Below are positions 8,304-17,449 of a stretch of DNA of 64,000 bases, piece after piece. Where the stretch lies: the NCBI GenBank assembly GCA_902623255.1, contig CACNSY010000002.1, forward strand, positions 36,408 to 100,407, read 5' to 3'. How positions within the stretch are numbered: the stretch's first letter is position 1; each line of letters begins with the position of its first letter. This DNA is from an uncultured Alphaproteobacteria bacterium. GTDB lineage: Bacteria > Pseudomonadota > Alphaproteobacteria > HIMB59 > GCA-002718135. The notes beneath the pieces were generated by a model. It had not been told where the DNA came from, did not search any database, and saw nothing but the letters and a program-made list of their open reading frames with translations. The translations under genes were made by a program, and so were the position numbers.

Positions 8304-9284
8304 TTAATCCTTTGCCTTGTTTTGACCAATTCGTGTCGCTCTTCTACTTATATAAGTATTAAACACTACGGCTATGATAATTAAAGAGCCTAAACCTGCT
8401 CTAAACCATTCAGCATCTATTCTAGCCATAATGATTCCACTTTCTAAAAACCTAATTAGTATTGCACCAATAACGGCACCAAAAACTGTTCCGATACCTC
8501 CAAATAAACTGACACCACCAATAACTGCTGCAGCAATTGACTCTAGTTCTAATAAGTATCCTTGAGATGGCAATGGTGCTTCCAATCTAAATGTTTGAAT
8601 CATTCCTGCAAAGCCAGCTAAAAAACCACATAAGATGAAACAAAACATTTTAACGTTTCCAGTCTTTATTCCCATTGAAGATGCTGCGTTTTGATCTCCG
8701 CCAGTTGCATAGATCCAGTTACCAACATTACTTCTGTGAAGCATAACACCTAAAACTACGGCAACTAAAAGAGCCCAGTATAAGGAAGCTCTAAATAACT
8801 CAAATTGATAAACGAATAACTCATTTGGTAAAATATGAGGAAATGGTGGTGGAAATCCTGCAGTAGCTACAGTTGTAAGACTTCTAGCAATATAGAGCAT
8901 TCCAAGAGTTGCGATGAAAGAAGGAATACCAAATCTTAAAGTAATAAATCCATTAACAAAACCAACAATAATACCAATCATTAATCCTAGAAAAATAGCG
9001 AACCAAGGTGGTATCCCTTGATGCACCATTTGTACAATAGTCATCGGGACTAATGCAAAAACAGAGCCTACAGATAAATCAAATTCACCTGAGATCATTA
9101 ATATTGCGATGCCAATAGCAACAATAATATATTCGGGTGTAATACCCATAACTATTCTTATATTTCTTGCATCTAAAAATCTTTCATTAGCAATATAAAA
9201 TCCAATCATTATTGCTAGAAACATTAAGAAGGTTGCTACTTCTGGTCTTACTAATAAACTTCTAAGACTAAAATTTTTACTCAT
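8304..9284 (-). CDS. Sugar ABC transporter permease (CUT2, RbsC type)
   Basis: A 326-residue inner-membrane permease of the ribose/fructose (CUT2) type with about eight to ten hydrophobic segments. Family hallmarks include MISGEFDLSVGSVFAL near residues 63-78 and the AAAVIGGVSLFGGIGTVFGAVIGA region near 250-275. It forms the channel for the importer whose binding protein lies upstream across a hairpin. It begins just downstream of that hairpin, so its expression is probably lower than that of the binding protein. Confidence 0.93.
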   Translation of the reverse strand: MSKNFSLRSLLVRPEVATFLMFLAIMIGFYIANERFLDARNIRIVMGITPEYIIVAIGIAILMISGEFDLSVGSVFALVPMTIVQMVHQGIPPWFAIFLGLMIGIIVGFVNGFITLRFGIPSFIATLGMLYIARSLTTVATAGFPPPFPHILPNELFVYQFELFRASLYWALLVAVVLGVMLHRSNVGNWIYATGGDQNAASSMGIKTGNVKMFCFILCGFLAGFAGMIQTFRLEAPLPSQGYLLELESIAAAVIGGVSLFGGIGTVFGAVIGAILIRFLESGIIMARIDAEWFRAGLGSLIIIAVVFNTYISRRATRIGQNKAKD

Positions 9285-9304
9285 ATTTTTTTTATTTTAA
9301 AAAA

Positions 9305-9332
9305 AACCAGGCTCTATTTAAAGAGCCTGGTT
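9305..9332 (-). terminator. Hairpin terminator/attenuator after second binding-protein gene
   Basis: The inverted repeat AACCAGGCTCT with its complement around a short A/T loop is followed on the minus strand by a long T-rich run. It separates the binding protein from the permease, as in the first importer. Confidence 0.9.
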
Positions 9333-9339
9333 AAGATAT

Positions 9340-10305
9340 TTATCTAACTGACATTCCTTTGAATGATCTGATTGTTTCAACATCATCAGGACCAATCATA
9401 GCTTTACCAGTGTTGATATCTAGTGCACTTAAACCATACTTGTTCATTAAGTATAATTGGTGAACTGACATGTAACCTTGGTAGTATGGTTGTTGGTCAA
9501 CTGTTAGTTGAACATAACCTTTGTCCATTTCTTCGAAAACTACGTCAACTAAGTCAAAACCAGCAAGAAGTATTTCACCAGGTCCGTAACCTAAGTTTCT
9601 TACTGCTGCAGCTGCACCAGCTTCCCAGAAACCTACATCAAGATATGCAGTTGTATTTGGGTTAGCTTGAACATAAGCTGCCACTCTGTTTCCAACAGTT
9701 GAAAGATCTAGACCTGACTCGATTTTCTCATAAGTTACTTTTCTGTCAGGGTTAGCTGCTTTGTAATCTTCCATGAAACGTGCAATACCGTTTCCTCTAG
9801 TATATGCCCATGATTGGTTCATGTCTGCAACACCGATTAGAACGTGAATATCTCCATCAGGAAACATTTCAGAAAGATTAGCTGTTAATTCATAACCAGC
9901 TGCTTCTAAGTCTTGTCCAACATATGCTAGTCTGTTACTACCAGCAGCACCTTCTGGATCATCAGTATTAGCTGTAATTACTGGAATACCAGCAGCTAAT
10001 GCTTCATCAACTGCAGCATCAAAGATAGTTGGGTTAGTAATTGTAGTTACGATACCATCAACACCTTGAGCTATTGAAGACTCTAAGTTTTGTAATTGCT
10101 CTTGTTGGTCTCCATCACCTGAAAGAGTTAACATTTGGCAATCAGCATTAATTTGTGCACAAGCGTCTTTAAAACCTTTGTGAACAGCTGCCCAGAAAGC
10201 ATTGTTCGTATCACTGTGCATTACGAAGTTAAATTTGTATTCTGCCTTCGCTGAAGTAGCAAAAAGCGCTACAGAGGCAAGAATAATTGAAGCAATTTTT
10301 TTCAT
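9340..10305 (-). CDS. Sugar-binding periplasmic protein (CUT2, RbsB type)
   Basis: A 321-residue periplasmic binding protein of the ribose-binding (peripla_BP_4) type. A Sec signal peptide covers residues 1-21 with a plausible cleavage after AKA. The ligand-binding fold shows in the opening FNFVMHSDTNNAFWAAVHKGF and in ITTITNPTIFDAAVDEAL, where the family contacts its sugar. It is preceded by a very strong AGGAGG ribosome site and followed by a hairpin, both fitting high expression. The ligand is unknown; the two downstream oxygenases suggest something needing oxidative processing. Confidence 0.92.
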   Translation of the reverse strand: MKKIASIILASVALFATSAKAEYKFNFVMHSDTNNAFWAAVHKGFKDACAQINADCQMLTLSGDGDQQEQLQNLESSIAQGVDGIVTTITNPTIFDAAVDEALAAGIPVITANTDDPEGAAGSNRLAYVGQDLEAAGYELTANLSEMFPDGDIHVLIGVADMNQSWAYTRGNGIARFMEDYKAANPDRKVTYEKIESGLDLSTVGNRVAAYVQANPNTTAYLDVGFWEAGAAAAVRNLGYGPGEILLAGFDLVDVVFEEMDKGYVQLTVDQQPYYQGYMSVHQLYLMNKYGLSALDINTGKAMIGPDDVETIRSFKGMSVR

Positions 10306-10416
10306 GCATTCCTCCTATAAATAATTTTTTCCTAACAAGAATAGGTATGTAAAACAAGCAGAAATATTGGGAATTGGGCAGTAAAATTATCGCACTAATT
10401 AGTAGCTTAGAAAAAT

Positions 10417-11568
10417 TTATATTTTTTTAAGGATTTGCCTTATGAAATCGTCATGCATAGGTTCAGGCTTCATGCATGAGGATCGAAGTTCAACCTCTAC
10501 TTTATAAATTGATGAAATCATCGCACATTCAATTACATCTAAGACATGAAGAGCAAGTTCCCCATTACATCTATGCATTCTATTATTTTCTATGGCGTCA
10601 ATCATTTCAGCTAGCCCAATACCTCTGTAGTTTGCTTGTTCTGGTGCCTCATTACTTCTCCCACTATGATTAACGATATTTGTTTTTCCAAGGGGTTTAT
10701 CTTCGACACTAATATCTTTCCACTCAGATCCAAATTCACCAGATATGGATACTGGACCACCAAACATATTTGGATCAGGAACTACTATTGAACCTTTCGT
10801 TCCATAAAGCTCCATATGATTACGTTTATGATTTAAAACATCAAATGAAATAAAACCTTGAATGATAGCTTTATTTTGAAACTCAATATTAAACATATAA
10901 GAAGTTGGAATTTCAACATTAAAAGTTTCTCCTTTTTTTGGACCAGCTTTGTATTCTCTTTTATCAGAAAATTTAGCTCCTCTTCCTCGTATATTTTTTA
11001 CGGGACCTAGAAGATTAACAAGTGTGGTGAAAAAATATGGACCCATATCTATTACAGGTCCTCCTCCTTCTTGAAACCAAGACTCAGGACTTGGGTGAAA
11101 ATCTTGAACACCTGGAAAAGCAAAAATAAAATTACCGGTAAGAACTTGTCCAATATCATTATTATCAATTAAATTTCGTGTAAGTTGTCCTCCTCCTCCT
11201 AAAAAAGTATCAGGTGCATTCCCAATGTAGAGACTATTTTTTTTTGCTAAATTTAATAATTCTTTTGCCTCATCAAACTTAACACTCATTGGTTTTTCAC
11301 AATAAACATGTTTATTTGCCTCAAGAGCTCTTTTAGATATTTCATAGTGCGCTTGAGGAATTGTGAGATTAAGAATAATATCTACATTCTTGTCATTTAG
11401 TATTTCATCAACTGATAAAGGAATAATATTATATTGATCAGCTGTTTTTTTTGCGGCATCTAAATTAATATCAGCACAAGCAACAAAATTTATATTGTTA
11501 AAATATTCCTGAGCCCGGAAGTAGGTCTCTGCAATATTACCGCAACCAATCAGTCCAATATTTTTCAT
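10417..11568 (-). CDS. Gfo/Idh/MocA family dehydrogenase
   Basis: A 383-residue NAD(P)-dependent oxidoreductase. The N-terminal Rossmann fold shows as IGLIGCGNIAETYF (residues 3-16), with an acidic end to the second strand (ACADIN) suggesting NAD preference. The family catalytic motif C-E-K-P is at residues 94-97. The second domain has VIDMGPYFFTTL, where many relatives have Asp and a catalytic His/Tyr. Its position behind the iolD-linked importer makes an inositol- or cyclitol-type dehydrogenase (IolG/MocA-like) plausible. Other sugars are equally possible from sequence alone. It lies after the binding-protein hairpin, so it may be weakly read through or separately transcribed. Confidence 0.88.
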   Translation of the reverse strand: MKNIGLIGCGNIAETYFRAQEYFNNINFVACADINLDAAKKTADQYNIIPLSVDEILNDKNVDIILNLTIPQAHYEISKRALEANKHVYCEKPMSVKFDEAKELLNLAKKNSLYIGNAPDTFLGGGGQLTRNLIDNNDIGQVLTGNFIFAFPGVQDFHPSPESWFQEGGGPVIDMGPYFFTTLVNLLGPVKNIRGRGAKFSDKREYKAGPKKGETFNVEIPTSYMFNIEFQNKAIIQGFISFDVLNHKRNHMELYGTKGSIVVPDPNMFGGPVSISGEFGSEWKDISVEDKPLGKTNIVNHSGRSNEAPEQANYRGIGLAEMIDAIENNRMHRCNGELALHVLDVIECAMISSIYKVEVELRSSCMKPEPMHDDFIRQILKKI

Positions 11569-11612
11569 AATTTGTTTCTATAAATCAATTGTAAAAAATG
11601 GAATAGTAAAAA

Positions 11613-11640
11613 AAAAGGCCGTAAAAAATTACGGCCTTTT
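11613..11640 (-). terminator. Hairpin terminator after third binding-protein gene
   Basis: A perfect inverted repeat (AAAAGGCCGTAA and its complement) is flanked by A and T runs, so it could terminate in both directions. It lies directly after the binding-protein stop and before the Gfo/Idh/MocA gene. Confidence 0.9.
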
Positions 11641-11660
11641 AAAAATAATTTTGCTTAGAC

Positions 11661-12578
11661 TTACATAAAGTCTGCAGCGTTTTCTTTAGTAACTAATACA
11701 GTTCCAGTATCAATGTTATCTGGAATGCTCTCACCATTAGCTAATTTAAGTGCATTTTCTACACCCATGTATCCCATGTTGTATGAGAATTGAGCAATAG
11801 TTGCTGACATTTCACCAGCCATTACACTTGCAGCAGCATCAGGGTTAGCATCAAATCCAACAACGACAACATCATCTAGCATATCAGCATTTTTTAATGC
11901 TTGGATAGCACCTAGACCCATATTATCGTTAGAAGCAAAGATTGCTTTTAGATTTGGGTTACCGGTGATGATATCTTCAGTTACTGACATACCTTGTGCA
12001 GTATCCCAGTTAGCTGGAAGTTCAGCAACAATGTTCATGCCGCATGCTTCAAGACCTTTGTGTGATCCTTCAGCTCTGTGTTGACCAGTAGTTTGTGTTA
12101 TCATTCCTTGAAGGATTGCAACATCAGAACCACTTGGAACATTATCACAAATGTATTGAGCAGCTAAAGCAGCACCATTGATATTGTTTGTACCAATGAA
12201 AGTTACACCTTCATTAATTCCATTAGTATCAATGTATACAACTGGAACACCTGAAGCCATTGCATCATCAAGAATTGGTGCAACTGCGTTAGGGTCAGTT
12301 GGTGCAATCGCTATACCGTCTACACCTTTAGCAATTTGGTCTTCAATTTGTGCTACCTGAGCCATAACATCACTCTCTTGTGGTGGTGAAAGGATAATAA
12401 GGTTTACACCTAATTCTTCAGCAGCATCTTTAGCACCAGCTTCAACTGAAGCCCAAAAAGGGTTTCCAGCACCTGGTCCTTTAGTACTTAGCATAATTGT
12501 TTTTGCATGTGAGCCTGCTAAAAGACTACCTGAAAAAAACAATACAGAAGTAGTAATTAAAGAAATAAAAAATTTCAT
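11661..12578 (-). CDS. Sugar/cyclitol-binding periplasmic protein (CUT2)
   Basis: A 305-residue RbsB/IbpA-type periplasmic binding protein. A Sec signal covers roughly residues 1-25 (SLLAGSHA before the mature start). The mature fold shows GAGNPFWASVEAGAKDAAEELG and IAIAPTDPNAVAPILDDAM, the usual ligand-cleft elements. It sits downstream of its permease and ATPase, with an AGGAGG ribosome site and a strong hairpin after it. Because the same operon begins with iolD, myo-inositol or a related cyclitol is the best guess for ligand, but this is inferred only from context. Confidence 0.9.
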   Translation of the reverse strand: MKFFISLITTSVLFFSGSLLAGSHAKTIMLSTKGPGAGNPFWASVEAGAKDAAEELGVNLIILSPPQESDVMAQVAQIEDQIAKGVDGIAIAPTDPNAVAPILDDAMASGVPVVYIDTNGINEGVTFIGTNNINGAALAAQYICDNVPSGSDVAILQGMITQTTGQHRAEGSHKGLEACGMNIVAELPANWDTAQGMSVTEDIITGNPNLKAIFASNDNMGLGAIQALKNADMLDDVVVVGFDANPDAAASVMAGEMSATIAQFSYNMGYMGVENALKLANGESIPDNIDTGTVLVTKENAADFM

Positions 12579-12666
12579 TTTTCCTCCTAAAATTTTTTTT
12601 TAACCATTAATCAAAAATGAAATCTAATCAAGTGACTGTTTGTCAGAAAGTAGTTATTTTTTAATA

Positions 12667-13674
12667 TTATGTTCTGGTCGCAATTTGTCTTCTTAGAACA
12701 TCGATATAAACAGCCAAAATAATAATTGACCCAATAAGAACTTGTTGCCAGAAAACACTAACATTCATTAGATTTAGACCATTTCGGAGTATGCCCATAA
12801 TCATGACTCCAGCAAACACACCTAAAACGGTTCCTCTGCCCCCAAAGAAGCTTGCACCACCTATAATGACTGCTGCAATCGCATCTAACTCAGATTGTAA
12901 ACCAGCATTTGGATAAGCAGAATTCGTTCTTCCTGCTAAAATTAAACCTCCAATACCAGCTAAGAAACCACAAAGGGTGTAAACTACAATTAAAATACGA
13001 TCGACATTTATACCAGCTGCTCTTGCTGCTCCAGGGTTACCACCAATCGCATAAATCCATTTACCTATTCTTGTATGATTTAAAAATATCCAAAAGATAA
13101 AGAATATAACAATCATTAAAATTAAACTTGTAGGAATGTACTCTCGCGCCCCTTCTCCAAAAATTACATCTAGTTTAATTTTACCATTTCCGATAACTCT
13201 AATCTGTTCAGCAAAACCTGTTATTGGCACACCTCCAGAAATAAGGTTTCCAATTCCTCTAAATATATACAGCGTTCCCAATGTCATAATGAATGGATGA
13301 GGCATGCGAAGTAAGGTAATTCCAATACCATTAAACATACCACACAAAAATCCTATTGCCGGTGCAACTAACATGACAACGTACCAAGGCATTCCTGCTT
13401 TTGAAGCAATAGCAAGCCCCATTAGTGATAACATAATAATTGAACCTACTGATAGATCTATACCTGCAGTTACAATGACCATAAAGACACCAAGTGCTAA
13501 CATAGACTGCCAAGAAACTTGTTTAAAAATATTTGTTACATTTCTCCATGATAAAAAAACATCAGGTTGCAACAAATGCAAAACAGCAATCATTATTAGG
13601 ATAAGTAATAAGATTCCATATCTTTCAAAAAAAGGAATAAGTCTGACAAATAAAGATTCTTGACTCTTATCCAT
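12667..13674 (-). CDS. Sugar/cyclitol ABC transporter permease (CUT2, RbsC type)
   Basis: A 335-residue CUT2 permease with about eight to ten hydrophobic segments. Hallmarks are VTAGIDLSVGSIIMLS and the AAVIIGGASFFGGRGTVLG region. I place the start at the ATG that overlaps the ATPase stop as TAATG (1 nt). An in-frame start eight codons upstream would lie inside the ATPase gene. It forms the channel of the importer in the iolD operon. Confidence 0.93.
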   Translation of the reverse strand: MDKSQESLFVRLIPFFERYGILLLILIMIAVLHLLQPDVFLSWRNVTNIFKQVSWQSMLALGVFMVIVTAGIDLSVGSIIMLSLMGLAIASKAGMPWYVVMLVAPAIGFLCGMFNGIGITLLRMPHPFIMTLGTLYIFRGIGNLISGGVPITGFAEQIRVIGNGKIKLDVIFGEGAREYIPTSLILMIVIFFIFWIFLNHTRIGKWIYAIGGNPGAARAAGINVDRILIVVYTLCGFLAGIGGLILAGRTNSAYPNAGLQSELDAIAAVIIGGASFFGGRGTVLGVFAGVMIMGILRNGLNLMNVSVFWQQVLIGSIIILAVYIDVLRRQIATRT

Positions 13675-14420
13675 TAATCTTTTTTCCCCATGATCCATCC
13701 AATCACTTCGTCTCTTGAAGTGTTTTTTAATTCTGATTCAGCGAAGTTTGTTCCTTGAAAAAGTGCCATTACGCGATCACAAACAGTAAAAATATCATCC
13801 ATTCGGTGACTAATTACTATTACACTAACACCTAACTTTTTAAGATTTAAAATTAAATCTAAAACTTTCCCAACTTCCTTAACAGCAAGTGCAGCTGTCG
13901 GTTCATCCATCAATACAATTTTTGCATTAAAAGCTGTAGCTCTAGCAATTGCAACTGCTTGTCTTTGTCCGCCTGATAATTCTTCAACCTTTTGATCAGC
14001 ACTTTTTACATTTATTTTTAGTTTTGCAAGATGCTCTTCGGTTAACTGTTTTCTTTTTTTATGATCTAAAAAATTGAAAGGGCCAACTTTTCTTGTTGGC
14101 TCTCTTCCTAAAAAAATATTGTCACCAATAGGGAGATTCCCAGCTAGCGCTAAATCTTGATAAACCATTTCTAAGCCCAAATTTTGTGAGTCTCTGGGAC
14201 TATTTAAAGTTACTTTTTCCTTATCAAAAAAAAGTGAACCTTCACTTGGCTTATATAATCCTGATAAAACTTTCATTAATGTAGATTTCCCAGCACCGTT
14301 ATCGCCGACGACACCAAGAACTTCACCTTTATTTAAATGAAGATCTACATTTTGAAGAGCTGTGATAGTACCAAAAAATTTTGAAACTGATTTAGCTTCT
14401 AGTACTAAGTTATCTGACAT
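13674..14420 (-). CDS. Sugar/cyclitol ABC transporter ATP-binding protein (CUT2, single domain)
   Basis: A 248-residue ABC ATPase. Walker A is GDNGAGKST (residues 38-46), the signature LSGGQRQ, Walker B IVLMDEPTAAL, and the switch region VISHRMDD. It is a single-domain FrcA-like subunit rather than a tandem RbsA. It is translationally coupled to the permease through a TAATG junction and lies 20 nt behind the 2-hydroxyacid dehydrogenase gene. It powers uptake of the presumed cyclitol or sugar. Confidence 0.93.
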   Translation of the reverse strand: MSDNLVLEAKSVSKFFGTITALQNVDLHLNKGEVLGVVGDNGAGKSTLMKVLSGLYKPSEGSLFFDKEKVTLNSPRDSQNLGLEMVYQDLALAGNLPIGDNIFLGREPTRKVGPFNFLDHKKRKQLTEEHLAKLKINVKSADQKVEELSGGQRQAVAIARATAFNAKIVLMDEPTAALAVKEVGKVLDLILNLKKLGVSVIVISHRMDDIFTVCDRVMALFQGTNFAESELKNTSRDEVIGWIMGKKD

Positions 14421-14440
14421 AGTGTGTTTTTAAATAAATT

Positions 14441-15469
14441 TTAATTAATATCAACTGGTTTTGAACGTAAATATTTAACAGTTTCTCTTTCAGCTTTTTT
14501 ACATAATTTAGGAGGCAGGCCTTTTGAAATAAGTTTTAAATCTTGAATTACTAATTCACCCATCTCTTTAAATGCACTGTCTAATGCACCAGCCCTATGC
14601 GGAGAAAAAATTACATTTTTGAGTTTTCTTAATTTATGATTTTTAGGAAATGGTTCTTGTGGAAAAACATCAATAGCAGCAAACACATTTCTATTTTTTA
14701 AAAAATTAAAAAAATCGTCAAAATTTATTATAGCTGCTCTACTCATTAAGACAAACACTGATCCATCTTTTATTAATTTAAGTTTAGAGCTATTAATCAT
14801 AGATTCATTAGAGGAAGTAATGGAAGCTAATACATAAATGATGTCAGCATTTTTGAGTAATGAATTTAAACTGGTTGGCTTAACATTAAATTTTTCAATT
14901 TCTTTATTGGGAATCCAAGGATCATAGGCAATGATATTGTTAGAGAATGCTTTTAGTATAGGAGTAAGTGATTTGGCTAAATCTCCAAAACCAATTAAAC
15001 CGAATGTTTTATTTTTTAATAAAAAATTATTCTGACTAATTGCTCCTCCATATTTTTCTTTTTTTAAAATAAAGTCTGAGTGAGCAATATGGATACTTCT
15101 GGCTATAGATAAAGTAAGGCCAATTGCCATTTCAGCAACAGGTTGAGCAAACACAGGAGATGTTGCTAAAACGTGTATTCCATTTCTAAAACAATAATCA
15201 TAATCCATATTGTCCATAAAATTACTCTCTACATTAAATATAGCTTTAAGTTTTGTTGATTGAGAAATTAAAGATGAAGGTAAGTTTGGTTGTCCAAAAA
15301 TATAATCTGCACTGGGTAAGTTTTTTTTATAAAAATTATTTTTATTTTTATTTGGAGCAGTAATGAGTTTAAAATTTTTTTTTAGATAGTTTAAATTCTC
15401 TTTTGAAAAAAGTAGGTCCATTGTCCTTGGATATGGATCTAATAAAATTATAGGCTTGTTTTTATTCAT
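14441..15469 (-). CDS. D-isomer-specific 2-hydroxyacid dehydrogenase family protein
   Basis: A 342-residue NAD(P)-dependent dehydrogenase of the 2-hydroxyacid family. The Rossmann motif is GLIGFGDLAKSL (about residues 156-167). The catalytic triad can be placed on the Arg of SRAAIIN, the Glu of FPQEPFP and the His of SPHRAG. The N-terminal catalytic domain diverges from phosphoglycerate dehydrogenase, so serine synthesis is unlikely. It lies between iolD and the importer genes on the same strand, so it probably acts on a sugar-acid or keto intermediate of that pathway. The substrate is not recognisable. Confidence 0.85.
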   Translation of the reverse strand: MNKNKPIILLDPYPRTMDLLFSKENLNYLKKNFKLITAPNKNKNNFYKKNLPSADYIFGQPNLPSSLISQSTKLKAIFNVESNFMDNMDYDYCFRNGIHVLATSPVFAQPVAEMAIGLTLSIARSIHIAHSDFILKKEKYGGAISQNNFLLKNKTFGLIGFGDLAKSLTPILKAFSNNIIAYDPWIPNKEIEKFNVKPTSLNSLLKNADIIYVLASITSSNESMINSSKLKLIKDGSVFVLMSRAAIINFDDFFNFLKNRNVFAAIDVFPQEPFPKNHKLRKLKNVIFSPHRAGALDSAFKEMGELVIQDLKLISKGLPPKLCKKAERETVKYLRSKPVDIN

Positions 15470-15504
15470 ACGAACTTTAAATTTTTAGAAAAAAAATTTT
15501 ATTA

Positions 15505-17349
15505 TTATACGCCTTTACGTTGTTTATTTTTTCCTTCTAAAAATTCTTTAAGAGCTGATTTCTTACCTTCGGTATTATCTACTTCAAGTGTTGGGTTTTC
15601 CCAGAAAGCTGTCCCCTCTAACCATTCATACCCATCTGTTTTCATAGAAATAACATATGTTTTGTCTGATTCTTTTGCTCTTTTGAAAGCAGCCTCTAAC
15701 TCTGAAATGGATTTAACAGTCTCACCATTTGCCCCCATACTTTTTGCGTGAGCCTCAAAATCTACAAACTGTACATTTGTCGCTCTGGCTGCATTGAGAT
15801 TACAAAGATATTCATTTCCACCTTTTGCTAGTTGCAATCTATTAATAACCATGTGACCACCATTATCACAAACAACTATAATTAATTTTTTATCATATAA
15901 AACTGAACTGTAAATGTCGCTATTTTGTAAAAGGTATGAGCCATCACCTACAAATACAATTACATCCTGATCAGGTTTTGCCATTTTGATTCCAAGTGCA
16001 CCTGATATTTCATAACTCATGCAACTAAAACCCCATTCAGTTTCAAAAGTGTTTAGTTCTTTTGGTTTCCATATTTGAACCACTTCACCAACTAAACCTC
16101 CAGCTGCAGTTACGACAATATCTGATGGGTCTGAGTTTCTATAAACTGCACCTACAGCATGAGCATAGGATGGTAATTCTTGGTTTGTTGGTCCACTTTC
16201 TTTGGCGACATATTCATCCCATTTATTTCTTTCCTCAATTGAACGCTGGTACCAATTATCTGGTGCTTTCCAATCTCCTAATGCCTTTGATAATTCTTGA
16301 AGTCCAATTTTTGCATCACTGACAACAGGAGTTGCGCGATGTTTTGTTGTGTCAAATCGTGAAGTATTTATTGATACAAGTTGAAAATTTTCATTTTCAA
16401 AATTTGTCCAAGAGCCAGTTGTAAAATCTCCTAACTTTGTCCCTACAGCTAGTGCTAAATCTGTATCAGTAGCAAGGTTATTAGATGAGCCTTCTCCTAA
16501 ACATCCAATTGCACTTATGTAATATGGATCATCTTTATTCATACATCCAATACCCATTACAGTTGCTGTTACGGGAATATTGTGTTTCTTTGCAAAAGCA
16601 GAAATTTCCTCTTCAGCTTCTGAATACAAAACACCTCCACCTGAAATAATAATTGGTTGTTTAGATTTTTTTAATTTTTCAGCAGCTTTTTGTATTTGAT
16701 TTGGATCAGGATGAATTCTTCTTATCTCATGAATTTTTTCTTCAAAAAAGATTTCAGGATAATCATAAGCCTCTCCTTGAACATCTTGTGACATTGAGAT
16801 TACCGCAGGACCACAATCTGCAGGGTCTAGCATTACATTAATTGCTTGCGGTAAAGATGTTAAAATTTGTTCAGGTCTAGTAATTCGATCAAAATATCGT
16901 GATACAGATTTAAATGAATCATTTTGAGTTTCTGAAGGAGAATTAAAATGTTCTACTTGTTGTAAAACAGGATCTGGAAAACGACTAGAAAATGTATCAC
17001 CTGGTAAAAGTAAAATTGGAAGTCTATTACTTAAAGCAACTGCAGCAGCTGTAACCATATTAGTAGAACCAGGTCCAACAGATGAAGTTGCTACAAATAT
17101 TTGTTGTCTTCTTTTGGCACGAGCATATGCAATACCTGTTAGTGCCATATTTTGTTCATGATGCCCTCTGTATCCAGGAAGTTCATTTTGATATTCTTCC
17201 ATAGCTTGTCCAATACAAGCAACATTACCATGGCCATAAATACCGAAAGCTCCTGGAAATAGTGGTTCTTTTTTTCCATTAATTAAAATTTTTTGCATAG
17301 TTAAATATTTAATTAATGCATGTGAACATGACATCCTAACTGTTTTCAT
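15505..17349 (-). CDS. iolD: 3D-(3,5/4)-trihydroxycyclohexane-1,2-dione hydrolase
   Basis: A 614-residue thiamine-diphosphate enzyme that opens the inositol-derived dione ring to 5-deoxy-glucuronate in myo-inositol catabolism. It matches remembered IolD proteins along its length: FGIYGHGNVACIGQAM (35-50), the activating Glu65 (HHEQNM), TSSVGPGSTNMVTAAA, LPGDTFSSRFPDPVLQQ and SRYFDRITRPEQ. The ThDP-binding GDGSYLLQNS lies in the C-terminal third. Length is normal for IolD. It is the first gene of the operon with the 2-hydroxyacid dehydrogenase and CUT2 importer. iolB, iolC, iolE and iolJ are not in the window. Confidence 0.93.
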   Translation of the reverse strand: MKTVRMSCSHALIKYLTMQKILINGKKEPLFPGAFGIYGHGNVACIGQAMEEYQNELPGYRGHHEQNMALTGIAYARAKRRQQIFVATSSVGPGSTNMVTAAAVALSNRLPILLLPGDTFSSRFPDPVLQQVEHFNSPSETQNDSFKSVSRYFDRITRPEQILTSLPQAINVMLDPADCGPAVISMSQDVQGEAYDYPEIFFEEKIHEIRRIHPDPNQIQKAAEKLKKSKQPIIISGGGVLYSEAEEEISAFAKKHNIPVTATVMGIGCMNKDDPYYISAIGCLGEGSSNNLATDTDLALAVGTKLGDFTTGSWTNFENENFQLVSINTSRFDTTKHRATPVVSDAKIGLQELSKALGDWKAPDNWYQRSIEERNKWDEYVAKESGPTNQELPSYAHAVGAVYRNSDPSDIVVTAAGGLVGEVVQIWKPKELNTFETEWGFSCMSYEISGALGIKMAKPDQDVIVFVGDGSYLLQNSDIYSSVLYDKKLIIVVCDNGGHMVINRLQLAKGGNEYLCNLNAARATNVQFVDFEAHAKSMGANGETVKSISELEAAFKRAKESDKTYVISMKTDGYEWLEGTAFWENPTLEVDNTEGKKSALKEFLEGKNKQRKGV

Positions 17350-17449
17350 ATGTTCCTTTCACAAAAAAAATAGATACTATTACAATAAAAAAATAATTTA
17401 AAGAGTTAAACAATTTATTTTTCTAATTTTTTAGAATATAAAATTATCC

